In this document: one piece after another, positions 8,497-16,924 of the stretch
Position numbering within the stretch: the stretch's first letter is position 1
How the letters are laid out: every line of letters begins with the position of its first letter
Assembly (NCBI RefSeq): GCF_001424425.1
Contig: NZ_LMPT01000001.1
Coordinates: 732,137-796,136, forward strand
DNA: 64,000 bases
Direction: 5' to 3'
From: Acidovorax sp. Leaf191
GTDB taxonomy: Bacteria > Pseudomonadota > Gammaproteobacteria > Burkholderiales > Burkholderiaceae_C
Position numbers and translations under genes: made by a program
The notes under the pieces: model-generated
The model's database searches: none
What the model was told of the DNA's origin: nothing
The model's input: the letters and a program-made list of their open reading frames with translations, nothing else

Positions 8497-9420
8497 TCAG
8501 TCGCCCCGCACGCGCTGCGCAAAGCCGCGCTGCGCGAACTGCTCGACGATGAAGTCCACGAACACCCGGGTGCGCGCGGGCAGCAGCTTCTTGCTGGGGT
8601 AGTACAGCGACGTGGGGCCCGAGTCGGCCCACCAGCCGGGCAGCACCCGCACCAGGTCGCCGCGCGCGAGCCAGGGCTGCGCAAACGGCATGGGCAGCAC
8701 GGCCATGCCCAGGCCCATCATCGCAGCCTGGCACATGGCCTCGGGGTCGTCGAAGACGATGCGCGGGCGCAGCTCCGCGGGGGCCGCATCGCCCGCCTTG
8801 TTGCGCAGGGTGGTCACCTGCACGCGCCCGGTGCGGATGGTGCGGCGCGCAATGCCGTCCCAGCGCGCCAGGTCGGCGGGGTGGCGCGGCGCACGCCGGC
8901 CGCGCAGCAGCGCGGGCGCGGCCACCACCACTAGGTGGATCTGCCCCAGCGTGCGCGCCACCATGTCGGGGTTCAGGTTGAGGCCACCGCCGATGCCCGC
9001 GTCGAAGCCCTCGCCGATCAGGTCGACCTGCCGGTTCTCGAAGCGCCAGTCCGGCTGGATGGCCGGGTAGCGCTGCAAGAACTCATCGAGCAACGGCACC
9101 AGGTAGGCCCTCCCGAACGCCAGGCCCATGCTGACCTTGAGCGTGCCCGCCGGCTGCCCATCGGCCTCGGCCGCGTGTGCCACCGCGTCGGCCAGCGTGC
9201 CCAGCGGCTCGCTGATCTGCGCCAGCAGCCGCTGCCCGCCCTCGGTCAGCGCCAGGCGCCGCGTGCTGCGCTGGAACAGCCGCACCCCCAGGCCGGCTTC
9301 GAGCCGCGCCACGTTCTTGCTCACGGCCGCAGGCGTCAGGCCCATGAGCCGCGCGGCGGCCGAGAAGCTGCCGGACTCGGCGGATTTGACGAAGGACTCG
9401 AGGTGGCTCAGGGGCTGCAT
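8497..9420 (-). CDS. LysR-type transcriptional regulator
   Basis: 307 residues. The N-terminal winged helix is residues 1-60 (FVKSAESGSFSAAARLMGLT), followed by a LysR substrate-binding domain. It is divergent from the SDR gene at 9576, with a perfect palindrome between them. By the usual rule it regulates that SDR and itself. The inducer is unknown. Confidence 0.9.
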   Translation of the reverse strand: MQPLSHLESFVKSAESGSFSAAARLMGLTPAAVSKNVARLEAGLGVRLFQRSTRRLALTEGGQRLLAQISEPLGTLADAVAHAAEADGQPAGTLKVSMGLAFGRAYLVPLLDEFLQRYPAIQPDWRFENRQVDLIGEGFDAGIGGGLNLNPDMVARTLGQIHLVVVAAPALLRGRRAPRHPADLARWDGIARRTIRTGRVQVTTLRNKAGDAAPAELRPRIVFDDPEAMCQAAMMGLGMAVLPMPFAQPWLARGDLVRVLPGWWADSGPTSLYYPSKKLLPARTRVFVDFIVEQFAQRGFAQRVRGD

Positions 9421-9445
9421 GGTGGGGCTCGGGGTGGCACGCCAT

Positions 9446-9464
9446 TTTCAACCAGGGGTTGAAA
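9446..9464. promoter_or_regulatory. Palindromic operator between LysR and SDR
   Basis: TTTCAACC (9446-9453), three bases, GGTTGAAA (9457-9464): a perfect 8-bp inverted repeat 26 bp upstream of the LysR start and 112 bp upstream of the SDR start. The position is typical of a LysR site. Confidence 0.6.
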
Positions 9465-9575
9465 TAAATACAGCCCATTCATGGCTACCGCACATGCAAT
9501 GGTTTGCCGACACTGCAGGTGTTTCGCGGCTTCCACAACCGCTCTTTGCAAACCCCTGATTCCCCGGAGAACACC

Positions 9576-10388
9576 ATGACCAGCACCTCTACCCCTGCCC
9601 CCGCTTCCGTGCAGCCTTCACCGTCCCCCGCAACCACCGCAGGCGCCCTGGCCGGCAAGGTGGCGTTCGTCACCGGCGGCTCGCGCGGCATCGGCGCGGC
9701 CATCGTGCGGCGCCTGGCGCGCGATGGCGCCGCCGTGGCCTTCACCTACAGCAACTCCGAGGCACCGGCCCAGGCCGTGGCCGCAGCCGTCGAGGCCGCC
9801 GGTGGCCGTGCGCTGGCCTTGCGCGCCGACAGCACCGATGCCGCGGCCCTCACAGCGGCCATCGACAACGCCGCCCGCACGCTGGGCCGCATCGACATCC
9901 TGGTCAACAGCGCCGGTGTGGCGGTGGCGGGCGAGATCGACAGCTTCTCGCTGGCGGACTTCGACCACACGGTGAACGTCAACGTGCGCGCCGTGTTCGT
10001 TGCCACGCAGGCCGCCGTGCGCCACATGGGGCAGGGCGGCGCCTACGGCCGTGTGATCACCATCGGCAGCACCAACTCCGACCGCATTCCATGGGCGGGC
10101 TTCAGCGTGTACGGCATGAGCAAGGCCGCCATCGTGGGGCTGACCAAGGGCCTGGCGCGCGACCTGGGGCCGCGCGGCATCACCGTGAACAACGTGCAGC
10201 CCGGGCCGGTGAATACCGACATGAACCCGGCCGACGGCCCGCTCGCCGGCAACATGCATTCAATGATGGCGCTGGACCGCCACGCGCACCCCGACGAGAT
10301 CGCGGGCATGGTGGCCTACCTGGCGGGGCCCGAGTCGGGCATGGTCACGGGTGCCAGCCTGCTGATTGACGGCGGCTTCGCGGCCTGA
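9576..10388 (+). CDS. SDR family oxidoreductase (classical type)
   Basis: A 270-residue short-chain dehydrogenase/reductase. It has the cofactor motif TGGSRGIG (about residue 31), the NSAG motif, and the Ser-Tyr-Lys triad (GSTNSDR...YGMSK). The C-terminal GASLLIDGGFAA is typical of 3-oxoacyl-reductase-like SDRs. Its FTYSN segment suggests NADP(H), because no Asp ends strand 2. GGAG precedes the ATG at 9576; an Ala/Pro/Ser-rich leader of about 22 residues precedes the domain. The substrate is unknown. Confidence 0.85.
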   Translation: MTSTSTPAPASVQPSPSPATTAGALAGKVAFVTGGSRGIGAAIVRRLARDGAAVAFTYSNSEAPAQAVAAAVEAAGGRALALRADSTDAAALTAAIDNAARTLGRIDILVNSAGVAVAGEIDSFSLADFDHTVNVNVRAVFVATQAAVRHMGQGGAYGRVITIGSTNSDRIPWAGFSVYGMSKAAIVGLTKGLARDLGPRGITVNNVQPGPVNTDMNPADGPLAGNMHSMMALDRHAHPDEIAGMVAYLAGPESGMVTGASLLIDGGFAA

Positions 10389-10427
10389 CCGGCCTGACCG
10401 GCCCGTGCATCGCCCGGTGCGCTACCG

Positions 10428-11411
10428 TCACTGCGCCGGCTTGCGTGCGCGGGGCTTTTTCTGGACGCCAGGGCCGTGGGCCGCCAGCTCCTGCGGCGTG
10501 AGGGTGTAGGCCGGGTTGCCCGCCACCATCTCCACCGCCAGGTCGATGAAGGCCCGCACCCGCGCGGGCAGCGCGGTGCGGCTGCCGTAGTACGCGTACA
10601 GCGCCAAGTGCTGCGCCACGTGCTGGGGCAGCAGCGGCACCAGCTGGCCGCTGCGCACCAGCGGCGCCGCGGTCACGCCCACCAACTGGCCCACCGCGTG
10701 GCCGCCCACCACGGCGCGCGCCTCGACCTCGATGTCGTTGGTGCAGAACGCGGGGTGCACCGTGCGCGCCACGATGTCGTCGCCCACCTGGAACTCCCAC
10801 GGCATGGGTTTGCCGGTGGACGGGTGCCTAAACCCGCTGCAGCGGTGCTGCGCCAGGTCGTCGATGCTGGCGGGCGCGCCGTGGCGGGCGATGTAGGCGG
10901 GCGCGGCGCACACGATGAGCTGCAGGGTGATCAGCCGCCGCGCGACCACGCCGCCCTCAGGCGGGTAGCCCGAGCGAAAGCCCACGTCCACGCGGTCTTC
11001 CACCCAGTTGCCGATGCGGTCGTCCAGCTGCACATCGGGCTCCACCCGCGGGTGGCGGCGGCAGAACTCGTGCAGCACCGGCCAGATCACCTCCAGCACG
11101 ATGGAGCGCGGCGCCGCAATGCGCAGCGGCCCGGTCATCTCCTCGCGCCCGCGCCGGGCGCCCTGCACCGCGTGCTGCAGCGTGGCCAGGCCCGGCTGCG
11201 CCGACGCCAGAAACTGCCGGCCCTCCTCGGTCAGGCTCAGGCTGCGCGTGGTGCGGTGGAACAGCCGCACGCCCAGGTGCGACTCCAGCTGCACCAGCAA
11301 CTGGCTGGCCGCCTGGGGCGTGATGCCCTGCGTGGCGGCGGCCTGGCGCAGGCTGCCCAGCTCGGCGGCCTTGGCGAAGTTGGCGATGGCGCGCAGTTCA
11401 TTGATGGCCAT
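10428..11411 (-). CDS. LysR-type transcriptional regulator
   Basis: 327 residues with an N-terminal winged helix (FAKAAELGSLRQAAATQGIT) and a substrate-binding domain. The C-terminal tail VQKKPRARKPAQ is basic and extends past the usual family end. It is convergent with the SDR at 9576 (39 bp gap) and divergent from the SDR at 11580. The palindrome at 11463 suggests control of the latter. Confidence 0.9.
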   Translation of the reverse strand: MAINELRAIANFAKAAELGSLRQAAATQGITPQAASQLLVQLESHLGVRLFHRTTRSLSLTEEGRQFLASAQPGLATLQHAVQGARRGREEMTGPLRIAAPRSIVLEVIWPVLHEFCRRHPRVEPDVQLDDRIGNWVEDRVDVGFRSGYPPEGGVVARRLITLQLIVCAAPAYIARHGAPASIDDLAQHRCSGFRHPSTGKPMPWEFQVGDDIVARTVHPAFCTNDIEVEARAVVGGHAVGQLVGVTAAPLVRSGQLVPLLPQHVAQHLALYAYYGSRTALPARVRAFIDLAVEMVAGNPAYTLTPQELAAHGPGVQKKPRARKPAQ

Positions 11412-11462
11412 GGTGGGCAGGCATTGTGCCGTTCGGGTGCGGGGTGAGTGTGTGGTGGATTG

Positions 11463-11477
11463 GCAAGCACTGCTTGC
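11463..11477. promoter_or_regulatory. Palindromic operator between LysR and SDR
   Basis: GCAAGCA-C-TGCTTGC, a perfect 7-bp inverted repeat around one central base. It is 51 bp upstream of the LysR start and 103 bp before the SDR ATG. Confidence 0.55.
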
Positions 11478-11579
11478 GAATGAATCCAGAGATTATGGGC
11501 TAGTCGCTTGGCAATGAAGTGCCTAAAGTTCACGGCCATGGGCACCGCCCATTGCTCAACACCACCTCAAGGACCTGCC

Positions 11580-12470
11580 ATGACTTCCACCACAGCCACC
11601 ACCATCCATTCCTCGTATCCCCGCGTCTGGATGATCACCGGCGCCTCGCGCGGCATCGGCGCGCGCATTGCCGAGGCCGCGCTGGCCCAGGGCGATGCCG
11701 TCGTCGCCACATCGCGCAGCGCCGCATCGGTCGAACAGCGCCTGGGCGCCCGCGACGCGCTGCTGCCCCTGGCGCTGGACGTGACCGACGAAGCCCAGGC
11801 GCAGGCCGCCGTGCAGCGCGCGCTGGCGCACTTTGGCCGCATCGATGTGCTGGTCAACAACGCAGGCTACGGCCTGCTCGGCGCGGTCGAAGAAGCCACG
11901 GCCGACGAGGTGCGCCGCCTGTACGACACCAATGTGTTCGGCCTGCTGCACGTGACCCGCGCGGTGCTGCCCGCCCTGCGTGCGCGCCGCGCCGGGCACG
12001 TGGTCAACATCTCGTCGCTGGGCGGCGTGCAGTCGGCCGCGGGGTTCGGTGTGTACTGCTCGACCAAGTTCGCGGTCGAAGGGTTGACCGAGGCCCTGCA
12101 CGCCGAACTGGCGCCGCTGGGCATCCACGCCACGGTGGTGGAGCCCGGGTACTTTCGCACCGAGTTCCTGGACGGCAGCTCGCTGGCCGTGTCGCCCCAG
12201 GTGATGGACGACTACGCCATGAGCGCCGGCGCCGTGCGCGAGGCCGCGCGCCGCATCAACCTGAACCAGCCCGGCGACCCGGTGCGCCTGGCCCAGGCCA
12301 TCATGCAACTGGTGGCCAGCCCCACGCCCCCGCTGCGCCTGCCGCTGGGCACAGACACGTTGCAGACCATTGCCGACAAGCACGCGTTCGTCGAGCGCGA
12401 AACCGCGCAGTGGCGGGCGGTGGCGGCGTCCACGGACTTTCCGGCAGAGACGGCATTGCGCGCGGCTTGA
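11580..12470 (+). CDS. SDR family oxidoreductase, retinol-dehydrogenase-like
   Basis: 296 residues. TGASRGIG cofactor motif (about residue 16), NNAG motif and triad S...Y-C-S-T-K (YCSTKFAVEGLTEAL). The C-terminal extension of about 40 residues (KHAFVERETAQWRAV) is typical of the classical SDR group with YxxxK and VEPGYFRTEF. AAGGA stands eight bases before the ATG. It is the likely target of the divergent LysR. The substrate is unknown. Confidence 0.85.
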   Translation: MTSTTATTIHSSYPRVWMITGASRGIGARIAEAALAQGDAVVATSRSAASVEQRLGARDALLPLALDVTDEAQAQAAVQRALAHFGRIDVLVNNAGYGLLGAVEEATADEVRRLYDTNVFGLLHVTRAVLPALRARRAGHVVNISSLGGVQSAAGFGVYCSTKFAVEGLTEALHAELAPLGIHATVVEPGYFRTEFLDGSSLAVSPQVMDDYAMSAGAVREAARRINLNQPGDPVRLAQAIMQLVASPTPPLRLPLGTDTLQTIADKHAFVERETAQWRAVAASTDFPAETALRAA

Positions 12471-12640
12471 CGCAGGCCGGATGCACGGCGCGGGCTGGGC
12501 GGCGTGCGCCCCGCCCGCCGCATCGGGTGGGGGTTCTGGCAACCGTCCTACAGCGGCGCGGCAGCGCGTGGATTACAACCGGACATCGTTGTTGTCCATG
12601 CCCTGCCGACGCACCGGCCGGCGCTGATCCCCCTTCTGCC

Positions 12641-13645
12641 ATGGCATCTCCATCCTCCGCTTCTTCCAACGCCTTCCGTACCGCCAGCGCCCGGGTGGCG
12701 CCGGTGGTGGTCATCACCGGTGCCTCCAGCGGCATCGGCCACGCCACCGCGCTGGCCTTCGCCCGCCGCGGCGCGCGCCTGGTGCTGGCGGCCCGCAACC
12801 CCGACACCCTGGCCCCCGTGGCCATGGCCTGCCGCGAGGCCGGCGCCAACACCGCGCTGGGCGTGCCCACCGACGTGACCGACCCCGACGCCGTGGCCCA
12901 ACTGGCCGATACCGCGCTGCGCCACCATGGCCGCATCGACGTGTGGATCAACGGCGTGGGCGTGGGAGCGGTGGGCCGGTTCGACGAGACACCGGTTGCA
13001 TCGCACCGCCGCGTGCTGGAGGCCAATCTGCTGGGGCACCTGCACGGCGCACATGCAGCGCTGCGCCACTTCCGCGAGCGCGGCGAGGGCACGCTGATCA
13101 ACATGATTTCTGCGGGCGGCTGGATCCCCTCGCCCTATGCGGCCGCGTACACGGCCAGCAAGTTCGGGCTGCGCGGCCTGTCCGAGGCGCTGCGGGCCGA
13201 AGTGTCCGACCTGCCCCGGGTGCATGTGTGCGATGTGGCGCCCACCTTCGTCGATTCGCCGGGCCTGTCGCACGGCGCCAACTACACCGGCCGCAACCTG
13301 CAGCCCCGCATCCCGATGCTGGACCCGCGCCGCGTGGCCGACGCCATCGTGGCGCTGGCCGACAGCCCCCGGGCCGTGACCTGGCTCGGCGCTGCCGCCG
13401 TGCCGGGCCGCGTGGCCCACACGCTGGCGCCGGAGCGCCTGGGCGCGGTGATGCGCTGGGTGACCGAGCGCGCCCTGGGCAGCGCGCGCGCCGTGCCGTC
13501 CGGTGACGGCAACCTGTTCGAGCCCTCGCGCGGCACCGCCATCGACGGCGGCCAGCGCCGCGCGCAGCGCCACAGCCTGGGCCTGGTGGCCGCGCTGGGC
13601 GCCGCAGGCCTGGCCCTGGGCGTGTGGGCGGGCCGCCGCCGTTGA
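12641..13645 (+). CDS. SDR family oxidoreductase with C-terminal membrane anchor
   Basis: 334 residues. TGASSGIG (about residue 27), INGVGV in place of NNAG, and a Y-T-A-S-K active site (AAAYTASKFGLRGL). After the SDR domain come a Gly/Arg-rich linker and one hydrophobic segment near the C-terminus (GLVAALGAAGLALGVWAG) ending in RRRR-like charge (GRRR). This implies tail anchoring in the inner membrane. Here the usual NNAG motif is INGVG. It follows the previous SDR by 170 bp on the same strand; there is no clear ribosome binding site. Confidence 0.8.
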   Translation: MASPSSASSNAFRTASARVAPVVVITGASSGIGHATALAFARRGARLVLAARNPDTLAPVAMACREAGANTALGVPTDVTDPDAVAQLADTALRHHGRIDVWINGVGVGAVGRFDETPVASHRRVLEANLLGHLHGAHAALRHFRERGEGTLINMISAGGWIPSPYAAAYTASKFGLRGLSEALRAEVSDLPRVHVCDVAPTFVDSPGLSHGANYTGRNLQPRIPMLDPRRVADAIVALADSPRAVTWLGAAAVPGRVAHTLAPERLGAVMRWVTERALGSARAVPSGDGNLFEPSRGTAIDGGQRRAQRHSLGLVAALGAAGLALGVWAGRRR

Positions 13646-13756
13646 CGATGATGATGGGGACGACCCAGCGCAGATAACGAAACCCAGCGCAGCGGCTCTG
13701 GCCGGCCGCTGCAACGACGCCCGCAGAGTTTTTACAGCCGCTCCAAGGAGCTTGCC

Positions 13757-14191
13757 ATGCCGGATTCCATCCCCCTGTCGTCGGCGCCCGTTGCGGCACC
13801 GGTCGCTCCCGCTGTTCCCACTGCCCCTGCTGCGCCTGTTGCTGCTGCGGGCAGGGCCGCGGCGCCCTTCGTGCTGTATGCGGTGCGGGGCCGCGTGTAC
13901 GCCAGCAACGTGAAGAACAAGCTCGTGGACCTGGGCCGCCTGTCGCACGACGGGGCCGATGGCACGTATGCCTATCTGCTCGATGGCGACAAGGCCACGG
14001 GCAGCGGGTTCGCCGATGCGCAGGCGGCGCTGGCGCACATCGCGCAGACGACCACCTTCCTCTTCCTGGACGGCCAGTTCACCGCGCTGGAGGACCTGGG
14101 CGGTGCCGACCGACCCGACATCGCCGATGTACCGCAATTGTCGGTCGCGCTGGAGCGCCCGGGGCGCGGCGATACGGCGGTGTCGAGGTAG
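13757..14191 (+). CDS. Hypothetical protein with Ala/Pro/Val-rich head
   Basis: 144 residues with no family I recognise. Residues 1-36 are almost entirely Pro, Ala and Val, like a linker or disordered arm. The rest is a compact acidic domain (VLYAVRGRVYASNVKNKLVD, YAYLLDGDK) with alternating hydrophobic residues. AAGGAG is eight bases before the ATG, which supports translation. It stands alone between an SDR gene and a convergent pair. Confidence 0.55.
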   Translation: MPDSIPLSSAPVAAPVAPAVPTAPAAPVAAAGRAAAPFVLYAVRGRVYASNVKNKLVDLGRLSHDGADGTYAYLLDGDKATGSGFADAQAALAHIAQTTTFLFLDGQFTALEDLGGADRPDIADVPQLSVALERPGRGDTAVSR

Positions 14192-14290
14192 CGAACGAGC
14201 TTCGGCCGGGGCACTGCCAGGCCGCCGGCAGGCAGCGCCCGGCATCGGCCAGGGGGCCTGTCTGGCACGGCGGCCTGCAGCGCGGCGTGT

Positions 14291-14827
14291 TCACACCGGC
14301 CGCGAGAATTCCATCACCCAGTTCACTTCCCAGGTGCCGCCACCGTCGCCTGAAAACGCCTGCTGCCAGCGCGGCGTCGGCGTGCCGGTCCGGGTCCATT
14401 CAAAGCGCACCTGCACGGGGCGGCCGTCCAGCAGTTCCTGGCCTTCAAAAATGCCCACGCCGTTGTCGAAGCCGCCCACCACCGGCGGCATCAGCAAACC
14501 CGTGGCGGCATCAAGCCCGCCGGTGGTGTTGTCCAGCCAGTAGATGCTCCAGCGCTGCGCGGCGGGGCTGAACACCCGCAGCGTCATGCCCACGAAGCCG
14601 GGCTTCCAGGCCAGCGGCACAAAGTCGTCGCAGTTGCCGATGCCGCCGGGCAGGGGCCGCGCCTGCCCGGTGGCGTCGAACACCTCCCAGTCGTTGCAGC
14701 CCGCCAGGCGCCGCACCAGCCGCGTGTTGCGGATGCGCCAGGGGCCCATGAGGAAGTCGAAGTCGCGCGCGGCGCTGGGCGCCACGGCGGGCGAGGGGAT
14801 GGTGATGAGGTGGGGCGTCGTGGCCAT
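14291..14827 (-). CDS. DUF1579-like small beta-barrel protein
   Basis: 178 residues. The opening FDFLMGPWRIRNTRL and later WSIYWLDN, GIFEGQELLDG and VRFEWT follow the lipocalin-like pattern of DUF1579 and nitrobindin-type proteins. Activity is unknown. GGAGCACCACC precedes the ATG at 14827. It lies 23 bp downstream of the NIPSNAP gene on the same strand, so the two form an operon facing the WYL regulator. Confidence 0.6.
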   Translation of the reverse strand: MATTPHLITIPSPAVAPSAARDFDFLMGPWRIRNTRLVRRLAGCNDWEVFDATGQARPLPGGIGNCDDFVPLAWKPGFVGMTLRVFSPAAQRWSIYWLDNTTGGLDAATGLLMPPVVGGFDNGVGIFEGQELLDGRPVQVRFEWTRTGTPTPRWQQAFSGDGGGTWEVNWVMEFSRPV

Positions 14828-14850
14828 GGTGGTGCTCCGGTGAGGCCGCT

Positions 14851-15654
14851 TCAGGCGTGCAACGCGCTGCGCGCCGTGGGCTGCAGCCGCAAGGACTCGG
14901 GCGCGCGGGCCAGCCAGGGCGCCAGGCCCGGCGCGACGCCGCGCTCCCAGGCGCCGCTGGTGGCAAACGCCTGCGCCGCCGATTCGCTGCCGAACAGTGC
15001 CAGTGCCAGCAGCACATGCTCGCCTTCGCGCACCGGCAGGCGGGGAAAGGTGTTGGGGCTGGTCTCGGTGCAGTACCACGCCACCTGCCGCGCGCCGCTG
15101 CGCTGCAGCAGGGGCGCCATGCGGTGGCGGCAAAAGTCCAGCAGCGCGGGCGTGGCGGCCTCGTGCAGGTGGAACACGGTGGCCGCCAGCAGGCCGGGGG
15201 CTGCGCCGCTGGCGGCGGCGGCACCCGGTGCGGGGCGCGGGTGCTGGGGCAATGCCGCCGCGGCGCCGGGCCAGGCGGGGCGCAGCAGCAGCACGTTGTC
15301 CGAGTCGATCATGGTGGCGTTGGCGGCGCTGCGGTGCGCCGCCCAGGTGGGCCCGCCGTAGAAGGCTTCGAGCGCCTGGCGCCGGGCGGGCATGCTGGCA
15401 AAGCCGCGCAGCCAGACGAACAGGTCGGGCCGCTCCAGGTCGCGGAACTGGCCCAGCACGCGCATGCCCTGTGCCTCCTGCGTTTCCACGAACTCGCGGT
15501 CGAACAGGTCGATGAGCACGTCGCGCTGGTGCGGGTGCAGCGTGTACTGGCGCAGCTCGACGATGGCGCATGCGTCGGCGGCAGCGGGCGGGGCGGTGGT
15601 GTCGGTGGTGTCGGTGGTGTCGGGCGTCGTGGCGGTGAGGGTGTCTTCGGGCAT
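14851..15654 (-). CDS. NIPSNAP family protein
   Basis: 267 residues holding two ferredoxin-like dimeric alpha/beta-barrel units. The first starts IVELRQYTLHPHQRDVL, the NIPSNAP hallmark. The N-terminus has a Thr/Asp repeat (DTTDTTDTT, residues about 11-20) coded by tandem 9-bp units at about 15598-15630. Function is unknown for most members. CAGGAG precedes the ATG at 15654. It is divergent from the WYL-domain regulator. Confidence 0.75.
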   Translation of the reverse strand: MPEDTLTATTPDTTDTTDTTAPPAAADACAIVELRQYTLHPHQRDVLIDLFDREFVETQEAQGMRVLGQFRDLERPDLFVWLRGFASMPARRQALEAFYGGPTWAAHRSAANATMIDSDNVLLLRPAWPGAAAALPQHPRPAPGAAAASGAAPGLLAATVFHLHEAATPALLDFCRHRMAPLLQRSGARQVAWYCTETSPNTFPRLPVREGEHVLLALALFGSESAAQAFATSGAWERGVAPGLAPWLARAPESLRLQPTARSALHA

Positions 15655-15841
15655 GCGGGCTCCTGGTGGAAATGGCGGGTGAAAGGGGTTGAAAGGCAAC
15701 CAGCACTGCAGTCTGCGCCCGCATACCTGCCACCGCATGGCAGGTATTTCGGCTATCTTTGCGATGCCTGTTTCTGGCGGGGTGCGGCCGGCCGTTCGGC
15801 CCGCCGGTCCCCGTCACGCCACCGACCTCATCGATCCACCC

Positions 15842-16855
15842 ATGCGCGCCAGCCGCCTGTTGTCCCTTCAGATGCTGCTCGAGACCCAGGGCCGCATGAG
15901 CGCGACCGTGCTGGCCGATGCGCTGGAGATCTCGGTGCGCACGCTGTACCGCGATGTGGACCAGCTGAGCGCAGCCGGCGTGCCCATCTACGCCGAGCGC
16001 GGGCGCCACGGCGGGTTTGCGCTGCTGCCGGGCTGGAAGACCACGCTCACCGGGCTCACGCCGTCGGAGGCGCAGGCCGTGTTCCTGAGCGGCCTGCCCG
16101 GCCCCGCGCAGCAGCTGGGGCTGGGCGACGAGGTGGAGGGCGCGCGCCTGAAGCTGCTGTCGGCCCTGCCCGCTGCCTGGCGCGAAGACGCCCAGCGGGT
16201 GAGCACCCGCCTGCACCTGGACCCGGTGGACTGGTACCGCGAGAGCGACCCCACGCCCCACCTCGCCACCGTGGCCGCCGCCGTTTGGAACGGCCACCAG
16301 ATCACGATGCGCTACGTAAGCTGGGCCGACACCGTGCAGCGCACCGTGAGCCCGCTGGGCCTGGTGCTCAAGGCCGGTGTCTGGTACCTGGTGGCGCTGC
16401 CTGCCGCCCGGGCAGGGGGCGATGCCCCGGCGCGCGGCGAGGGCGGGCCGCGCACCTACCGCGTCTCCAACATCCTGGCGGCGCAGGCGCTGGAGGCGGC
16501 GGTGCGGCGCCCGGCGCGGTTCGACCTGCCCGCGTATTGGGCGGCATCCATCGAGCGCTTCGAGTCTTCGCTGTACACCGGCGAGGCCACGCTGCTGGCC
16601 ACGCCGGCAGGCCTCAAGGGGTTGCGCATGCTCAGCAGCGCGGTGGCGCGGGCGGTGGCAGCGGCGCCGGCCTCACGCCGGCAGGACGGGCGGGTGGCGG
16701 TGACGGTGCCCATCGAATCGGTGGAGCACGCCTGCGGCCAGTTCATGCGCCTGTCGCCCCAGGTCGAGGTGGTCAAGCCCGCCGCGCTGCGTCGCGCGCT
16801 GGTGGAGCGGTTGCGCCGCACGGCAACGCTCTATGGCCTGTCGGTCGATGGGTAA
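15842..16855 (+). CDS. WYL-domain transcriptional regulator (HTH_11/YafY type)
   Basis: 337 residues. The N-terminal winged helix MRASRLLSLQMLLETQ... with ISVRTLYRDVDQLSAAGVPI is the DeoR-like HTH_11 of this group. The WYL domain follows: the strand VWYLVALP (about residue 180) carries the eponymous W-Y-L. Such regulators sense small ligands or nucleic acids and often control the adjacent gene, here the divergent NIPSNAP/DUF1579 pair. The ATG at 15842 gives the standard family start; open frame upstream is not family-like. Confidence 0.85.
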   Translation: MRASRLLSLQMLLETQGRMSATVLADALEISVRTLYRDVDQLSAAGVPIYAERGRHGGFALLPGWKTTLTGLTPSEAQAVFLSGLPGPAQQLGLGDEVEGARLKLLSALPAAWREDAQRVSTRLHLDPVDWYRESDPTPHLATVAAAVWNGHQITMRYVSWADTVQRTVSPLGLVLKAGVWYLVALPAARAGGDAPARGEGGPRTYRVSNILAAQALEAAVRRPARFDLPAYWAASIERFESSLYTGEATLLATPAGLKGLRMLSSAVARAVAAAPASRRQDGRVAVTVPIESVEHACGQFMRLSPQVEVVKPAALRRALVERLRRTATLYGLSVDG

Positions 16856-16861
16856 TAGGGT

Positions 16862-16920
16862 GCTATTAAATTTGTAGCTGGTAGCGCTGGATGGTCGCGC
16901 GGTAGAGGCCGAAAAGATTC
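16862..16920. repeat. Dispersed intergenic palindrome, copy 3
   Basis: GTAGCTGGTAGCGC flank and stem (GCGC 16884-16887 with 16897-16900), then TAGAGGCCGAAAA. It is placed between two convergent genes. Confidence 0.55.
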
Positions 16921-16924
16921 TGAA

